Shown: positions 1-10,623 of the stretch, piece by piece
Position numbering within the stretch: position 1 is the first letter of the stretch
How the letters are laid out: every line of letters begins with the position of its first letter
Assembly (NCBI RefSeq): GCF_008042075.1
Contig: NZ_RDBN01000005.1
Coordinates: 554,071 to 618,070, forward strand
Reading direction: 5' to 3'
Source: Streptomyces sp. UW30
Lineage (GTDB): Bacteria; Actinomycetota; Actinomycetes; Streptomycetales; Streptomycetaceae
DNA length: 64,000 nucleotides
The notes under the pieces: model-generated
What the model was told of the DNA's origin: nothing
The model's input: the letters and a program-made list of their open reading frames with translations, nothing else
The model's database searches: none
Program-made: the position numbers and the translations under genes

Positions 1-1220
1 TGCTGCTCACCCTCGTCCACACCTGCGCCGCCCTCCTCGCCACGGGCTGTCTGCTCGGCATCCTGGGGAGCGGTCTCGCCGAGCGCGGCATCGCCGTCGC
101 CTTCGGCGCTCTCGTCGTCCTCGGCGAGGTCACCCGCTGGACCGGAGCCGAAGGCAGGGAGGCGGCGCCCCTCGGAGCCGCCGCCGCGCTGTCGTACGCG
201 CTGCTGGGGGAGAGCGGCGGCGAGCCCACCCAGCACGGCGTCGTGCAGGTCGTCGGTGTCGTCCTGGCCGCCTCGCTCCTCGGCAGCGTGCCGCACATCG
301 CGCGCGGGCGCCCCGTGCTGGACCACCTCGCCCGGCGCGTGCTCACCGTCGGCTTCGCGGCCGCCTGCTTCCAACCCCTGTTCAACCAGGGCACGTTCCA
401 CGGCTGGGGCACCTCCTACGCCCTGCTCCTGCTCGCGATCCTGGCCCTCACGACCCTGTGCGACGCCATGCTCGCCGCGGCCCTGGCGCACGCGCGCACC
501 CGATGGCCCTTCGGGCCGCTGCTGCGGGACGAGCTGCGGGCGACCCTCGGGGTCGGGTCGGCCGTCTGCGCGACCGGCGCGGTGATGGCGCTCGCGGTCG
601 CCGTGGTCGGGCTGTGGGCGCTGCCCGTCTTCTCGCTGCCGCTGCTGCTGACCCAGATGTCCTTCCGCCGGTACGCCGCCGTGCGGACCACCTACCGGCA
701 GACCATCGCCTCCCTCGCCCGGGCCACCGAGATCGCCGGGTACACGCCGGTCGGACACGCCCGTCGGGTGGCCGCGCTCAGCCGGGAGGTCGGGCGGGAC
801 CTGGGCCTGTCCGAGGCCGAGCTCACCGTGCTGGAGCACGCGGCCCTCATGCACGACATCGGGCAGCTCAGCCTGGTCGACCCGGTACCGGCCGGCGCCA
901 CCGCCGTACTGCCCGTCGAGGAGCAGCGCAGGATCGCGCTGCTCGGCGGGGCCGTCGTACGGCAGACCGGGGTGAGTCCGCAGGTGGCGATGGTCGTGGA
1001 GCGAATCGCCGATCCCGGTCCGGAGCAGCCGCTGGCCGCACGGATCGTGCGGGCGGTCAACGCCTACGAGGAGAAGGCGCGCGACGCCGGTCCGGGCGGG
1101 TCGCTGAAGGCGCTGGAGGAACTGCGGCTGAGCGCCGCCGGGGACTACTCGCCGGAAGTGGTGGGGTCGCTCGCGCGGGTGCTGTCCAGAGACTGTCTGA
1201 CGGCGCCCGTGGCTGGGTAA
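1..1220 (+). CDS. HD-domain membrane protein, 5' end cut off
   Basis: The frame is open from the left edge, so the start lies outside the window. The N-terminal part is strongly hydrophobic with several predicted membrane helices. The C-terminal third is an HD-type metal-dependent phosphohydrolase domain, with an H-x-x-R-V segment near 753-775 and the HD doublet (His-Asp-Ile-Gly) at about 852-863. HD and HD-GYP domains usually hydrolyse nucleotides or cyclic dinucleotides. The substrate cannot be read from sequence, and no clear GYP motif is visible. The gene ends 109 bases before the TPR gene in the same direction. Confidence 0.8.
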   Translation, partial: LLTLVHTCAALLATGCLLGILGSGLAERGIAVAFGALVVLGEVTRWTGAEGREAAPLGAAAALSYALLGESGGEPTQHGVVQVVGVVLAASLLGSVPHIARGRPVLDHLARRVLTVGFAAACFQPLFNQGTFHGWGTSYALLLLAILALTTLCDAMLAAALAHARTRWPFGPLLRDELRATLGVGSAVCATGAVMALAVAVVGLWALPVFSLPLLLTQMSFRRYAAVRTTYRQTIASLARATEIAGYTPVGHARRVAALSREVGRDLGLSEAELTVLEHAALMHDIGQLSLVDPVPAGATAVLPVEEQRRIALLGGAVVRQTGVSPQVAMVVERIADPGPEQPLAARIVRAVNAYEEKARDAGPGGSLKALEELRLSAAGDYSPEVVGSLARVLSRDCLTAPVAG

Positions 1221-1329
1221 CCCATGGGTAATGAGCGGCCTTCCAGCCGTACGTGGTTGGATGCGAATGAGAGGGTGTCCGGGGGCGAGCACTAGCCAGC
1301 CCACTCCACGGAACTGGCAGGCGGGAATC

Positions 1330-2310
1330 GTGAGGATCTTCGGCAAGGGACGGCACCGGCCCTCCGCCTCCTGGCGGCAGGCCACCGACCGGGCGTTCAC
1401 GCTCATCGGCGACGGCCGGTACGAGGACGCGGGCGCGCTGTTGACACGTGCCGCCGATCTGGAGCCCTGGCTTTCGGAGTCCTGGTTCAACCTCGCGCTG
1501 CTGCACAAGTTCCGGCACGACTGGGAGCAGGCCCGGGCCGCCGGACTGCGTGCCGTGGCGCTGCTGGACCGGGAGACCGGGGCCCCCGACTGGTGGAACG
1601 TCGGTATCGCCGCCACCGCACTGCAGGACTGGCCGCTGGCCCGGCGGGCCTGGCAGGCGTACGGGCTGCGGGTGCCCGGTGGCGCGACCGACTCCGGTGA
1701 GCCGGTCGGCATGGACCTCGGCAGCGCGGCCGTACGGCTGTCCCCGGAGGGGGAGGCCGAGGTCGTGTGGGGGCGGCGCCTGGACCCCGCCCGGATCGAG
1801 GTGCTGTCGATTCCGCTGCCGTCCTCCGGGCGGCGCTGGGGCGAGGTCGTGCTGCACGACGGCGTGCCCCACGGCGAGCGGACCACGGCGTCCGGGCACT
1901 CCTACCCCGTCTTCGACGAGATCGAGCTGTGGGCGCCCTCGCCCGTGCCCACCTGGGTGGTCCTCCTGGAGGCCGCCACCGAGGCCGACCGGGACGCGCT
2001 GGAGCAGCTCGCCGCCGACGCCGGCTTCGCGGCCGAGGACTGGTCGTCGTCCGTGCGGCTGCTGTGCCGGATGTGCTCCGAGTCACGGATGCCGTCGGAC
2101 GAGGGCGACGGGGAGCACCTGGATCCGCACGACCACAGTGAGCCGGGGCACCCGGGGCCGCTGGGGCATCGCACGGACGGGCAGCTGTGGGTGCCGGAGC
2201 GCGAGTGTGGCGTGGCCGCGCCGGCTGCCTTGGTGCGGGGGTTGCTGGACGGGTGGGCTGCGGACAGCCCCGATTCCAGGGATTGGCGGGATCTCGAAGA
2301 GGTCTGCTAG
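1330..2310 (+). CDS. Tetratricopeptide-repeat protein
   Basis: A protein of about 326 residues with TPR-like helical pairs in its first 120 residues (regularly spaced Ala/Leu/Trp, including FNLALLHKF), followed by a mixed alpha/beta region of unknown function. I chose the GTG at 1330 because similarity to a structured protein begins there (MRIFGKGRH) and the region between 1231 and 1330 reads like non-coding DNA. It precedes peptide deformylase by about 140 bases and could share a transcript. TPR proteins act as protein-interaction scaffolds, and no partner is evident. Confidence 0.75.
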   Translation: MRIFGKGRHRPSASWRQATDRAFTLIGDGRYEDAGALLTRAADLEPWLSESWFNLALLHKFRHDWEQARAAGLRAVALLDRETGAPDWWNVGIAATALQDWPLARRAWQAYGLRVPGGATDSGEPVGMDLGSAAVRLSPEGEAEVVWGRRLDPARIEVLSIPLPSSGRRWGEVVLHDGVPHGERTTASGHSYPVFDEIELWAPSPVPTWVVLLEAATEADRDALEQLAADAGFAAEDWSSSVRLLCRMCSESRMPSDEGDGEHLDPHDHSEPGHPGPLGHRTDGQLWVPERECGVAAPAALVRGLLDGWAADSPDSRDWRDLEEVC

Positions 2311-2452
2311 GACCGGCGCCGGCGCGGGTCCGTCGTGGCTGGTCGCTGCGGAGCCGCATATCGACACAGTCCCGCGCCCCTGTGGGGGCGCTCCCCGTAC
2401 CCTGTATCAGCATCACACCCTCTTTTCTTGTGCAGGAAGGCATACGTCGGTC

Positions 2453-3103
2453 ATGGCCCAGCAGGACACCGAGCAGCAGCACGCGGGCGTGCTCCCCGTG
2501 GACGACGAGGGGTTCGTCGTCGACACCGAGGACACGGAGGAGCGCGAGAACGCCTGGCATGAGCGCGGCACCTCGCGGCCGATCACCGTCGTGGGGAACC
2601 CGGTCCTGCACAAGGAGTGCAAGGACGTCACCGAGTTCGGCGCCGAGCTGGACCAGCTGGTGGCGGACATGTTCGCCTCGCAGCGCACCGCCGAGGGCGT
2701 GGGCCTGGCCGCCAACCAGATCGGCGTCGACCTGAAGGTCTTCGTCTACGACTGCATGGACGACGAGGGCAAGCGGCACGTCGGTGTCGTCTGCAACCCG
2801 AAGCTCGTCGAGCTGCCCGCCGACCGGCGCCGGCTGGACGACAGCAACGAGGGCTGCCTGTCCGTGCCGACCGCGTACGCGCCGCTCGCCCGCCCCGACT
2901 ACGCCGAGGTGACCGGGCAGGACGAGAGGGGCAACCCGATCAAGGTGCGCGGCACCGGCTACTTCGCCCGGTGTTTGCAGCACGAGACGGACCACCTGTA
3001 CGGCTACCTCTACATCGACCGGCTGTCCAAGCGCGAGCGCAAGGACGCGCTGCGGCAGATGGCCGAGAACGAGCCCCGCTACCCCGTGGTCGCCAACGAC
3101 TGA
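2453..3103 (+). CDS. def: Peptide deformylase
   Basis: Removes the N-formyl group from nascent proteins. All three family motifs are present: [10 protein letters not shown] at residues 82-91, EGCLSVP at 133-139 (metal-binding Cys) and HETDH at 177-181 (HExxH-type metal ligands and catalytic Glu). At 216 residues it is typical for actinobacterial deformylases with an acidic N-terminal extension of about 40 residues. The ATG at 2453 is used because the longer frame upstream only reads through the TPR gene region. A strong hairpin terminator follows. Confidence 0.96.
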   Translation: MAQQDTEQQHAGVLPVDDEGFVVDTEDTEERENAWHERGTSRPITVVGNPVLHKECKDVTEFGAELDQLVADMFASQRTAEGVGLAANQIGVDLKVFVYDCMDDEGKRHVGVVCNPKLVELPADRRRLDDSNEGCLSVPTAYAPLARPDYAEVTGQDERGNPIKVRGTGYFARCLQHETDHLYGYLYIDRLSKRERKDALRQMAENEPRYPVVAND

Positions 3104-3136
3104 GAACGGCTCGCGGGCCCCACAAGTCCCTTACGC

Positions 3137-3176
3137 ACGGCGCCTGGTCAGGTTCCCCCTCCTGACCAGGCGCCGT
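3137..3176. terminator. Strong hairpin terminator after def
   Basis: A perfect 16-bp inverted repeat (3137-3152 and 3161-3176) with an 8-base loop lies 34 bases past the def stop. There is no U-tract, which is usual for Streptomyces terminators. It separates def from the terpene operon. Confidence 0.85.
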
Positions 3177-3402
3177 TCGCATGTCCGTCGCACGTTCGAT
3201 CCCATACATGCAAGTAGTGATCCAAATCCAGTCACAAAAAGGGAGGAACGCGGCACTGAGGGGTAGTGAAAGAAGCAAATCCGTTCCCAAAACGGTCAGT
3301 TATGGTGCTGAATGGAAGTGCGGGGATACGCGACGGCGCACGCCCGGCACAGCGGCAGGGGCGTGCACGACCGCACAACTGGCGGCTGAGAGGAGTTTGT
3401 TC

Positions 3403-4488
3403 GTGCATGCTTTCTCGGACGGCACCACAGCGACATCGACGGCGGTCCCGGTTCCACCGTCGCTCTCTCTCCCGATGATCGAAGCGGCCTTTCCCAGGCA
3501 ACTGCATCCGTATTGGCCCCTGCTCCAGGAGAAGACCCGCGCCTGGCTGCTGGAAAAACGTCTGATGCCGGCCGACAAGGTCGAAGAATATGCCGACGGA
3601 CTTTGCTACACCGACCTGATGGCGGGGTACTACATTGGTGCCCCCAACGAGGTGCTGCAGGCGATAGCGGACTACAGCGCGTGGTTCTTCGTCTGGGACG
3701 ACCGGCATGACCGCGACATCGTCCACCACCGCCCCGCCGCCTGGCGGCGGCTCAGAGACCGCCTGCACGCGGCGCTCGACTCCCCCGAGGACCATCTGCA
3801 CCACAAGGACCCGCTGGTCGCGGGGTTCGCGGACAGTGTGACGCGGCTGTACTCGTTCCTGCCCCGGACCTGGAACGTCCGGTTCGCCCGGCACTTCCAT
3901 GCCGTGATCGAGGCGTACGACCAGGAATTCCACAACCGTACGGATGGGATAGTCCCCACCGTCGAGGAATACCTGGAACTGCGCCGGCTCACCTTCGCGC
4001 ACTGGATCTGGACCGATCTGCTGGAGCCGAGCGCCGGAATGGAACTCCCGGACTTCGTGCGAAATCATCCGGCATATCAGCGGGCGGCCCTACTGAGTCA
4101 AGAATTTGCCGCCTGGTACAACGACCTGTGTTCGTTCCCGAAGGAAATCGCGGGCGACGAGGTGCACAATCTCGGAATCAGCCTCATCGCCCACAAGGGG
4201 CTGACGCTGGAAGAAACGGTGGCGGAAGTCAGGCGACGGGTCGAGGACTGCGTCTCCGATTTCCTGGTGGCCGAGCGCGAGGCTCTGGAATTCGCGGACC
4301 TTCTCTCCGGCGGCACGCTGTGGGGAAGGGAACTCGGTGCCGCCGTGCGCGCTTGCGTCGGCAATATGCGCAACTGGTTCAGCTCCGTCTACTGGTTCCA
4401 CCACGAGTCCGGCCGTTACCGGGTCGACAGCTGGGACGACCGGTCCACGCCCCCGTACGTCAACAACGAAGCGGCAGGTGAGAAATGA
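3403..4488 (+). CDS. cyc1: Epi-isozizaene synthase (sesquiterpene cyclase)
   Basis: A class I terpene synthase that cyclises farnesyl diphosphate to epi-isozizaene, the first step of albaflavenone biosynthesis. The aspartate-rich motif DDRHD is at residues 99-103 and the NSE triad (NDLCSFPKE) is near residue 240. Length (361 residues) and sequence match what I recall of S. coelicolor SCO5222. The GTG start at 3403 fits that length and has GAGGAG at 3389-3394; the nearby ATG at 3407 is out of frame. It overlaps the P450 gene by 4 bases, indicating translational coupling. Confidence 0.96.
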   Translation: MHAFSDGTTATSTAVPVPPSLSLPMIEAAFPRQLHPYWPLLQEKTRAWLLEKRLMPADKVEEYADGLCYTDLMAGYYIGAPNEVLQAIADYSAWFFVWDDRHDRDIVHHRPAAWRRLRDRLHAALDSPEDHLHHKDPLVAGFADSVTRLYSFLPRTWNVRFARHFHAVIEAYDQEFHNRTDGIVPTVEEYLELRRLTFAHWIWTDLLEPSAGMELPDFVRNHPAYQRAALLSQEFAAWYNDLCSFPKEIAGDEVHNLGISLIAHKGLTLEETVAEVRRRVEDCVSDFLVAEREALEFADLLSGGTLWGRELGAAVRACVGNMRNWFSSVYWFHHESGRYRVDSWDDRSTPPYVNNEAAGEK

Positions 4489-5876
4489 CCGTCGAGTCCG
4501 TCCACCCCGAGACCCGGCCCCGTGCGGCCTCGGACCTTCGTCAACCGCCCCTCGCGGGCGGGGGAGTTCCGCTTCTCGGCCACGGCTGGAAGATGGTCCG
4601 TGATCCGCTGGCCTTCATGACGACGCTGCGCGATCACGGCGACGTCGTACGGATCAAGCTCGGACCGAAGACCGTGTACGCCGTCACCACGCCGGACCTC
4701 ACCGGCGCGTTGGCGCTCAGCACCGACTTCGAGATCGCCGGGCCCTTGTGGGAGTCCCTGGAGAGCCTGCTCGGCAAGGAGGGCGTGGCCACCGCCAACG
4801 GCCCCCGGCACCGGCGTCAGCGGCGCACCATCCAGCCCGCCTTCCGGCTCGACGCGATCCCCGGGTACGGGCCGATCATGGAGGAGGAGGCGCATGCGCT
4901 GACCGAGCGCTGGAAGCCCGGCGAGACCATCGACTGCACCTCCGAGTCCTTCCGGATCGCCGTGCGCATCGTCGCCCGCTGTCTGCTGCGCGGCGCGTAC
5001 ATGGACGAGCGGGCCGACCGGCTGTGTGCCGCGCTCGACACCCTCTTCCGCGGCATGTACCGGCGGATGGTGATCCCCCTCGGGCCGCTTTACAAGCTGC
5101 CGCTCCCAGCCAACCGCGCATTCAACGACGCCCTGGCCGATTTCCATCTCCTGGTCGACGAGGTCGTCGCCGAACGCCGGGCATCCGGTCAAAAGCCGGA
5201 CGATTTGCTGACGGCATTGCTGGAGGCGAAGGACGGCAATGGCGACCCCATCGGGGAGCAGGAGATCCACGATCAGGTCGTCGCGATATTCACCGCGGGT
5301 GCGGAAACCGTGGCCTCCACGATCTTGTGGCTGCTCCATGTGCTCGCGGAACATCCGGAACACGCCGACAAGATACGCACGGAGGTCGAATCGCTCACCG
5401 GCGGCCGACCTGTGGCATTCGGGGACGTCCGCAGCCTGCGGCACACCAACAATGTCGTGGTGGAGGCGATGCGTTTGCGCCCCGCGATCTGGATTCTTAC
5501 GCGACGGGCGGTGACCGATACGTCACTCGGTGGCTATCGCATTCCGGCCGGGGCCGACATCGTCTACAGCCCCTACGCCGTCCAGCGCGACCCGAAGTCG
5601 TACGTGCGCAACGTCGAGTTCGACCCCGACCGCTGGCTTCCCGAACGCGTCAAGGAGGTGCCGAAATACGCCATGAGCCCGTTCGGCGTCGGCAACCGCA
5701 AGTGCCCGAGCGACCACTTCTCGATGGCCATGCTGACGCTGATCACGGCGGCGCTGTCCACCGAGTACCGCTTCGAGCAGGTGCCCGGTTCGAACGACGC
5801 GACCCGGGTGGGGATCACCCTGCACCCGCACACGCTGCTGCTGAGGCCGGTGCCGAGGGACCGGCGCGGGCAGTGA
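4485..5876 (+). CDS. cyp170A1: Cytochrome P450 CYP170A1, albaflavenone monooxygenase
   Basis: Oxidises epi-isozizaene at C5 in two steps to albaflavenone. P450 landmarks are the I-helix AGAET at residues 271-275, the ExxR motif in EAMRLRP, and the heme loop FGVGNRKC with the thiolate Cys at residue 407. The usual Gly two residues after Cys is replaced (KCPSD), as in CYP170 enzymes. The S. coelicolor enzyme is reported to moonlight as a farnesene synthase. An acidic stretch [12 protein letters not shown] begins at residue 239; whether it is the motif used for that is not settled here. The start overlaps cyc1 (ATGA). Confidence 0.95.
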   Translation: MTVESVHPETRPRAASDLRQPPLAGGGVPLLGHGWKMVRDPLAFMTTLRDHGDVVRIKLGPKTVYAVTTPDLTGALALSTDFEIAGPLWESLESLLGKEGVATANGPRHRRQRRTIQPAFRLDAIPGYGPIMEEEAHALTERWKPGETIDCTSESFRIAVRIVARCLLRGAYMDERADRLCAALDTLFRGMYRRMVIPLGPLYKLPLPANRAFNDALADFHLLVDEVVAERRASGQKPDDLLTALLEAKDGNGDPIGEQEIHDQVVAIFTAGAETVASTILWLLHVLAEHPEHADKIRTEVESLTGGRPVAFGDVRSLRHTNNVVVEAMRLRPAIWILTRRAVTDTSLGGYRIPAGADIVYSPYAVQRDPKSYVRNVEFDPDRWLPERVKEVPKYAMSPFGVGNRKCPSDHFSMAMLTLITAALSTEYRFEQVPGSNDATRVGITLHPHTLLLRPVPRDRRGQ

Positions 5877-5880
5877 CGGC

Positions 5881-6846
5881 CTACGCGGCGCTCGGCCCCT
5901 GGAACGTCCGCCGGTAGGAGTTGGGGGTCGTGCCCAGCGCCTGTACGAACTGATGGCGCAGCGCGGCCGCGGTACCGAACCCCGTGCGGCCCGCGATCGC
6001 GTCCACGGTCTCGTCCGTCGCCTCCAGCAACTCCTGGGCCAGCAGTACTCGTTGGCGCAGGATCCAGCGGTAGGGAGTCGTCCCGGTCTCCTGCTGGAAG
6101 CGGCGGGCGAACGTGCGCGGGGACATGTGCGCGCGCTCGGCGAGCTGCTCGACGGTGACGTCCTCGTCGAGGTGGCGCTCCATCCAGGCCAGCACCTCGC
6201 CGACCGTGTCGCAGTGCGAGCGCGGCAGCGGACGCTCGATGTACTGGGCCTGCCCGCCGTCCCGGTGCGGCGGCACCACCATGCGCCGGGCGATCTTGTT
6301 GGCGACCTCGGGTCCCTGCTCCTGCCGGACGATGTGCAGACAGGCGTCGATACCGGCGGCGGTGCCGGCGCTGGTGACCACCGGCCCTTCGTCGACGTAG
6401 AGCACGTCCGGCTCGACGATCGCCCGCGGGTGCTGTCGGGACAGTTCCCCGGCGTGCTTCCAGTGCGCACTGCACCGCCGTCCGTCGAGCAGCCCGGCCG
6501 CGCCCAGCACAAAGACGCCGGAGCACACGCTGAGCACCCGCGCCCCCCGCTCGACGGCCCTGACCAGGGCGTCCAGCAGCTCGGGCGGATAGTCGCGGAC
6601 GACATAGTCGCGCCCGGCCGGCACGGCGATCAGGTCGGCCTCGTCCAGCCGCTCCAGACCGTAGGGCGTGGAGACGGAGAGCCCGCCGACATGGGTGCCC
6701 AGCGTCGGTCCCTCCGCCGAGACGACGGCGAAGTCGTACGTGGGCAGGTCCTCGTCGCTGCGGTCGATGCCGAAGACCTCGCAGACGACGCCCAGTTCAA
6801 AGGGGTGTACGCCGTCGAGGAGGACGGCGGCGACGTTTTTCAGCAT
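5881..6846 (-). CDS. nrdS: AraC/GlxA-type regulator of the nrdABS operon
   Basis: A two-domain regulator of 321 residues. The N-terminal half is a DJ-1/PfpI-like fold (residues 1-185) with a Cys in the nucleophile-elbow segment SVCSGVFVLG. The C-terminal half is an AraC-type double helix-turn-helix with the characteristic SPRTFARRFQ. It starts at ATG 6846 (MLKNVAAVLL), where the family alignment begins. It lies downstream of nrdB on the same strand, as reported for nrdS of S. coelicolor, but 244 bases separate them, and a small opposite-strand frame sits in that gap. The ligand is unknown. Confidence 0.85.
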   Translation of the reverse strand: MLKNVAAVLLDGVHPFELGVVCEVFGIDRSDEDLPTYDFAVVSAEGPTLGTHVGGLSVSTPYGLERLDEADLIAVPAGRDYVVRDYPPELLDALVRAVERGARVLSVCSGVFVLGAAGLLDGRRCSAHWKHAGELSRQHPRAIVEPDVLYVDEGPVVTSAGTAAGIDACLHIVRQEQGPEVANKIARRMVVPPHRDGGQAQYIERPLPRSHCDTVGEVLAWMERHLDEDVTVEQLAERAHMSPRTFARRFQQETGTTPYRWILRQRVLLAQELLEATDETVDAIAGRTGFGTAAALRHQFVQALGTTPNSYRRTFQGPSAA

Positions 6847-6938
6847 GCTGCCAGTGTGCCTCGGAAGTGGCAGTAAATCGAGGGTGTGCGGCAGTCCTGC
6901 CACTGTTTGTAAGGAGTGTTCAGCGCGACAGTGGTGTC

Positions 6939-7178
6939 ATGACTACAGAACAGACACAGACACTGCTCGCCATGGTCGCCGTTCTCGGCATGTTCGTGGT
7001 CCTGGTCCTCCCGTCACTGATCGGCGCGGCGCGCGACCGGCGCATCGACCGACAGATCAGGGAGGCCCAGGGACGCAACGAGCCCGAGGCTCAGAAGTCC
7101 TCGTCCAGGTCGACGGTGCCCTCCACCGCCACCTGGTACGCCGACGGACGCCGCTCGAAGAAGTTGGTCAACTCCTGA
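6939..7178 (+). CDS. Small single-pass membrane protein overlapping nrdB antisense
   Basis: A 79-residue frame with a predicted membrane helix at residues 7-33 and a basic, charged tail. It runs against the nrdB operon, and its last 88 bases are antisense to the nrdB 3' end. There is no well-placed ribosome site (AAGGAG lies over 20 bases upstream), so a leaderless start is possible. The hydrophobic segment looks protein-like. The tail over nrdB may only be the shadow of the nrdB frame. Confidence 0.5.
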   Translation: MTTEQTQTLLAMVAVLGMFVVLVLPSLIGAARDRRIDRQIREAQGRNEPEAQKSSSRSTVPSTATWYADGRRSKKLVNS

Positions 7179-8104
7179 ACACCCTGCAGCTCCATGAAGG
7201 AGAAGGGGTTCTCGGAGCCGTACACCGGAGCGAAGCCGAGGCGCGTCAGACGCTGATCGGCGACACACTCCAGGTACTGCCGCATCGACTCGGTGTTCAT
7301 GCCCGGGAGGCCGTCACCGCACAGGTCGCGCCCGAACTGGAGCTCGGCCTCGACGGCCTCCCTCAGCATGTCGGTGACCTCCTGCTGAAGCTGGTCGTCG
7401 AAGAGTTCCGGCTCCTCCTTGCGGACGGTGTCGACCACGTCGAACGCGAAGGACATGTGCATCGTCTCGTCGCGGAACACCCAGTTGGTGCCGGTGGCGA
7501 GGCCGTGCAGCAGGCCCCGGCTGCGGAACCAGTAGACGTACGCGAAGGCGCCGTAGAAGAACAGGCCCTCGATGCACGCGGCGAAGCAGATCAGGTTCAG
7601 CAGGAAGCGACGCCGGTCGGCCTTGGTCTCCAGGCGCTCCAGCTTCTCGACCTCGTTGATCCACTTGAAGCAGAACTCGGCCTTCTCGCGGATGGACGGG
7701 ATGTTCTCGACGGCGTCGAAGGCCGCGGCCCTGTCCTCCGGGTTCGGGAGGTAGGTGTCCAGCAGCGTCAGATAGAACTGGACGTGCACGGCCTCCTCGA
7801 AGAGCTGACGGCTCAGGTAGAGCCGCGCCTCGGGGGAGTTGATGTGCTTGTACAGCGTCAGCACCAGGTTGTTCGCCACGATCGAGTCGCCCGTCGCGAA
7901 GAACGCGACCAGCCGGCCGATCATGTGCTGCTCACCCTCGGACAGCTTCGCGAGGTCGGCGACGTCCGAGTGGAGGTCGACCTCCTCGACGGTCCAGGTG
8001 TTCTTGATCGCGTCCCGGTAGCGCTCGTAGAAGTCCGGGTAGCGCATGGGACGCAGGGTCAGTTCGAAGCCCGGGTCGAGGAGATTGGCGTTACGGGTGG
8101 TCAT
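7091..8104 (-). CDS. nrdB: Ribonucleotide reductase class Ia, beta (radical) subunit
   Basis: Carries the diiron-tyrosyl radical that NrdA needs to reduce ribonucleotides. By alignment with E. coli R2 the ligands are Asp73, Glu104, His107, Glu179, Glu213 and His216, and the radical tyrosine is Tyr111 in EAVHVQFY. The protein is 337 residues. The ATG at 8104 overlaps the nrdA stop by one base (TAATG), so the two subunits are translationally coupled. The C-terminus, normally the NrdA-docking tail, is acidic (DLDEDF). Confidence 0.96.
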   Translation of the reverse strand: MTTRNANLLDPGFELTLRPMRYPDFYERYRDAIKNTWTVEEVDLHSDVADLAKLSEGEQHMIGRLVAFFATGDSIVANNLVLTLYKHINSPEARLYLSRQLFEEAVHVQFYLTLLDTYLPNPEDRAAAFDAVENIPSIREKAEFCFKWINEVEKLERLETKADRRRFLLNLICFAACIEGLFFYGAFAYVYWFRSRGLLHGLATGTNWVFRDETMHMSFAFDVVDTVRKEEPELFDDQLQQEVTDMLREAVEAELQFGRDLCGDGLPGMNTESMRQYLECVADQRLTRLGFAPVYGSENPFSFMELQGVQELTNFFERRPSAYQVAVEGTVDLDEDF

Positions 8105-10488
8105 TACTGGCAGGCCTCGCAGGACTCGGGGTTTTCCAGGGAGCAGGCGACGGCGTCGGGCTCGGCGACCTGCTGGACGGGGATGGACTTCTCGGGCTGA
8201 GCCTGCGCCTGGGCGGCGCGGGCGATGCGGGTCGCCGGGCGCGAGCGCAGGTAGTACGTCGTTTTCAGGCCCTGCTTCCAGGCGTACGCGTACATCGAGG
8301 AGAGCTTGCCGATGGTCGGTGTCTCCAGGAACAGGTTCAGGGACTGCGACTGGTCCAGGAACGGCGTCCGGTCGGCGGCCATGTCGATCAAGCCGCGCTG
8401 CGGGATCTCCCACGCCGTGCGGTACAGGGCCCGTACGTCCGCCGGGATCCAGGCGAAGTCCTGCACCGAGCCGTTCGCGTCGCGAAGGGCCTCACGGGTG
8501 CGGGCGTCCCACACGCCGAGCGCCTTGAGCTCGTTGACCAGGTAGGAGTTGACCTGGAGGAACTCGCCGGAGAGCGTCTCGCGCTTGAACAGGTTGGAGA
8601 CCTGCGGCTCGATGCACTCGTAGACACCGGCGATGGACGCGATGGTGGCGGTGGGGGCGATGGCCAGCAGCAGGGAGTTGCGCATGCCGGTCGTGGCGAT
8701 ACGGCTGCGCAGGGCGGCCCAGCGCTCCGGCCAGGTCAGCTCGACTCCGTAGTGGTCGGGGTGCAGCACACCCTTGGCCGTACGGGTCTTCTCCCAGGCC
8801 GGCAGCGGACCGCTCCGCTCGGCGAGGTCCGCGGACGCCTCGTACGCGGCGAGCATGATGCGCTCGGCGATCCGCGTGGAGAGGGCCTTGGCCTCCGGCG
8901 AGTCGAAGGGCAGCCGCATCTTGAAGAAGACGTCCTGCAGACCCATCGCGCCCAGGCCCACCGGCCGCCACTTGGCGTTCGACCGGCCCGCCTGCTCGGT
9001 CGGGTAGAAGTTGATGTCGACGACGCGGTCGAGGAAGGTGACGGCGGTGCGCACGGTGGCGTCGAGCCGCTCCCAGTCGATGTCGCCCGTCATCGTGTCG
9101 ACAAAGGCACCCAGGTTCACCGACCCCAGGTTGCAGACCGCCGTCTCCCCGTCGTCGGTGACCTCCAGGATCTCCGTGCAGAGGTTGGAGGAGTGCACGA
9201 CGTGGCCCGGCAGGGCCGTCTGGTTGGCGGTGCGGTTGGCGGCGTCCTTGAAGGTCATCCAGCCGTTGCCGGTCTGCGCGAGGGTGCGCATCATGCGGCC
9301 GTACAGGTCACGGGCCGGGATGGTCTTCTTCGCGAGCCCGGCCGCCTCCGCCTTGCGGTAGGCCGCGTCGAACTCCTCGCCCCACAGGTCCACCAGCTCG
9401 GGCACGTCCGACGGCGAGAAGAGCGACCACGGTTCGTCGGCGTTGACCCGGCGCATGAACTCGTCCGGGACCCAGTGCGCGAGGTTCAGGTTGTGCGTAC
9501 GGCGGGCGTCCTCACCGGTGTTGTCGCGCAGCTCCAGGAACTCCTCGATGTCGGAGTGCCAGGTCTCCAGGTAGACGGCCGCGGCGCCCTTGCGCCGGCC
9601 GCCCTGGTTCACGGCGGCGACCGAGGCGTCGAGGGTCTTCAGGAACGGGACGATGCCGTTGGAGTGCCCGTTGGTGCCGCGGATCAGTGAACCCCGGGAG
9701 CGGATGCGGGAGTAGGACAGCCCGATGCCGCCGGCGTGCTTCGAGAGGCGGGCGACCTGGTGGTAGCGGTCGTAGATGGAGTCGAGCTCGTCCTTGGGGG
9801 AGTCCAGGAGGTAGCAGGACGACATCTGGGGGTGCCGGGTGCCGGAGTTGAAGAGCGTGGGGGAGGAGGGGAGGTAGTCGAGGCGGCTCATGAGCCCGTA
9901 GAGCGCGGCGACTTCGTCGAGAGAGCGGACGGTGTCGTCCTCGGCGAGACCGGCGGCGACGCGCAGCATGAAGTGCTGGGGCGTCTCGACGACCTTGCGG
10001 GTGAGGGGGTGCCGGAGCAGATAGCGGCTGTGCAGGGTGCGCAGGCCGAAGTAGCCGAAGCGGTCGTCGGCGTGCCGGTCGACCAGCGCGTCGAGGCGGG
10101 CCGCGTGCAGGCGCACGAACTCGGCGGTCCGGTCGGCGATGAGGCCCTCGCGGTGGCCGACGGCGACCGACTCGGTGAAGGACGTCACGCCCTGCGAGGC
10201 GGCCTCGGCGGCGATGGAGACGGTCAGCAACCGGGCGGCCAGCCTGCTGTAGGCGGGGTCCTCGGAGATGAGACCGGCCGCCGCCTCGGTGGCCAGCTCG
10301 CGCAGCTCCGCCTCGTCCGCGAAGGCGGACCGGCCGCGCAGCGCGGCGGCGGCGACCCGGCCGGGGTCGGCGTCGGGGAGGTCGGCGGTCAGCTCGGTCA
10401 GGGTCCGCAGCAACGCGGTTCCCGGAGCGTCCTCGTCCGTCAGGACGGTCGGGACGGCTGAGGCCGGGTCTGCTGGCGCGATGGTCAC
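8104..10488 (-). CDS. nrdA: Ribonucleotide reductase class Ia, alpha (catalytic) subunit
   Basis: The 794-residue catalytic subunit. Active-site residues are visible: the redox Cys in SSCYLLDS, the N-x-C-x-E motif in NLCTE, its partner Cys in CNLGS, the radical-transfer tyrosine pair in TTYYLRS, and the C-terminal shuttle pair Cys790/Cys793 in CEAC. The GTG at 10488 is preferred over an in-frame upstream ATG at 10734, because the intervening DNA is the riboswitch and a GGGAG ribosome site lies just upstream of it. Expression should be repressed by coenzyme B12 through the leader. Confidence 0.95.
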   Translation of the reverse strand: MTIAPADPASAVPTVLTDEDAPGTALLRTLTELTADLPDADPGRVAAAALRGRSAFADEAELRELATEAAAGLISEDPAYSRLAARLLTVSIAAEAASQGVTSFTESVAVGHREGLIADRTAEFVRLHAARLDALVDRHADDRFGYFGLRTLHSRYLLRHPLTRKVVETPQHFMLRVAAGLAEDDTVRSLDEVAALYGLMSRLDYLPSSPTLFNSGTRHPQMSSCYLLDSPKDELDSIYDRYHQVARLSKHAGGIGLSYSRIRSRGSLIRGTNGHSNGIVPFLKTLDASVAAVNQGGRRKGAAAVYLETWHSDIEEFLELRDNTGEDARRTHNLNLAHWVPDEFMRRVNADEPWSLFSPSDVPELVDLWGEEFDAAYRKAEAAGLAKKTIPARDLYGRMMRTLAQTGNGWMTFKDAANRTANQTALPGHVVHSSNLCTEILEVTDDGETAVCNLGSVNLGAFVDTMTGDIDWERLDATVRTAVTFLDRVVDINFYPTEQAGRSNAKWRPVGLGAMGLQDVFFKMRLPFDSPEAKALSTRIAERIMLAAYEASADLAERSGPLPAWEKTRTAKGVLHPDHYGVELTWPERWAALRSRIATTGMRNSLLLAIAPTATIASIAGVYECIEPQVSNLFKRETLSGEFLQVNSYLVNELKALGVWDARTREALRDANGSVQDFAWIPADVRALYRTAWEIPQRGLIDMAADRTPFLDQSQSLNLFLETPTIGKLSSMYAYAWKQGLKTTYYLRSRPATRIARAAQAQAQPEKSIPVQQVAEPDAVACSLENPESCEACQ

Positions 10489-10623
10489 GTGGGGGCTCTC
10501 CCTCGCTCGGCACGGGGGCCTTGCGGAGGGCAGGGGGCAGCACACGAGCGCACGCGGCGTCGCGTCCACCGGCCCACTCCACGAGGCCCGGACGTCAGAG
10601 CGCACCGGCCGGGTGGCCGGGCG

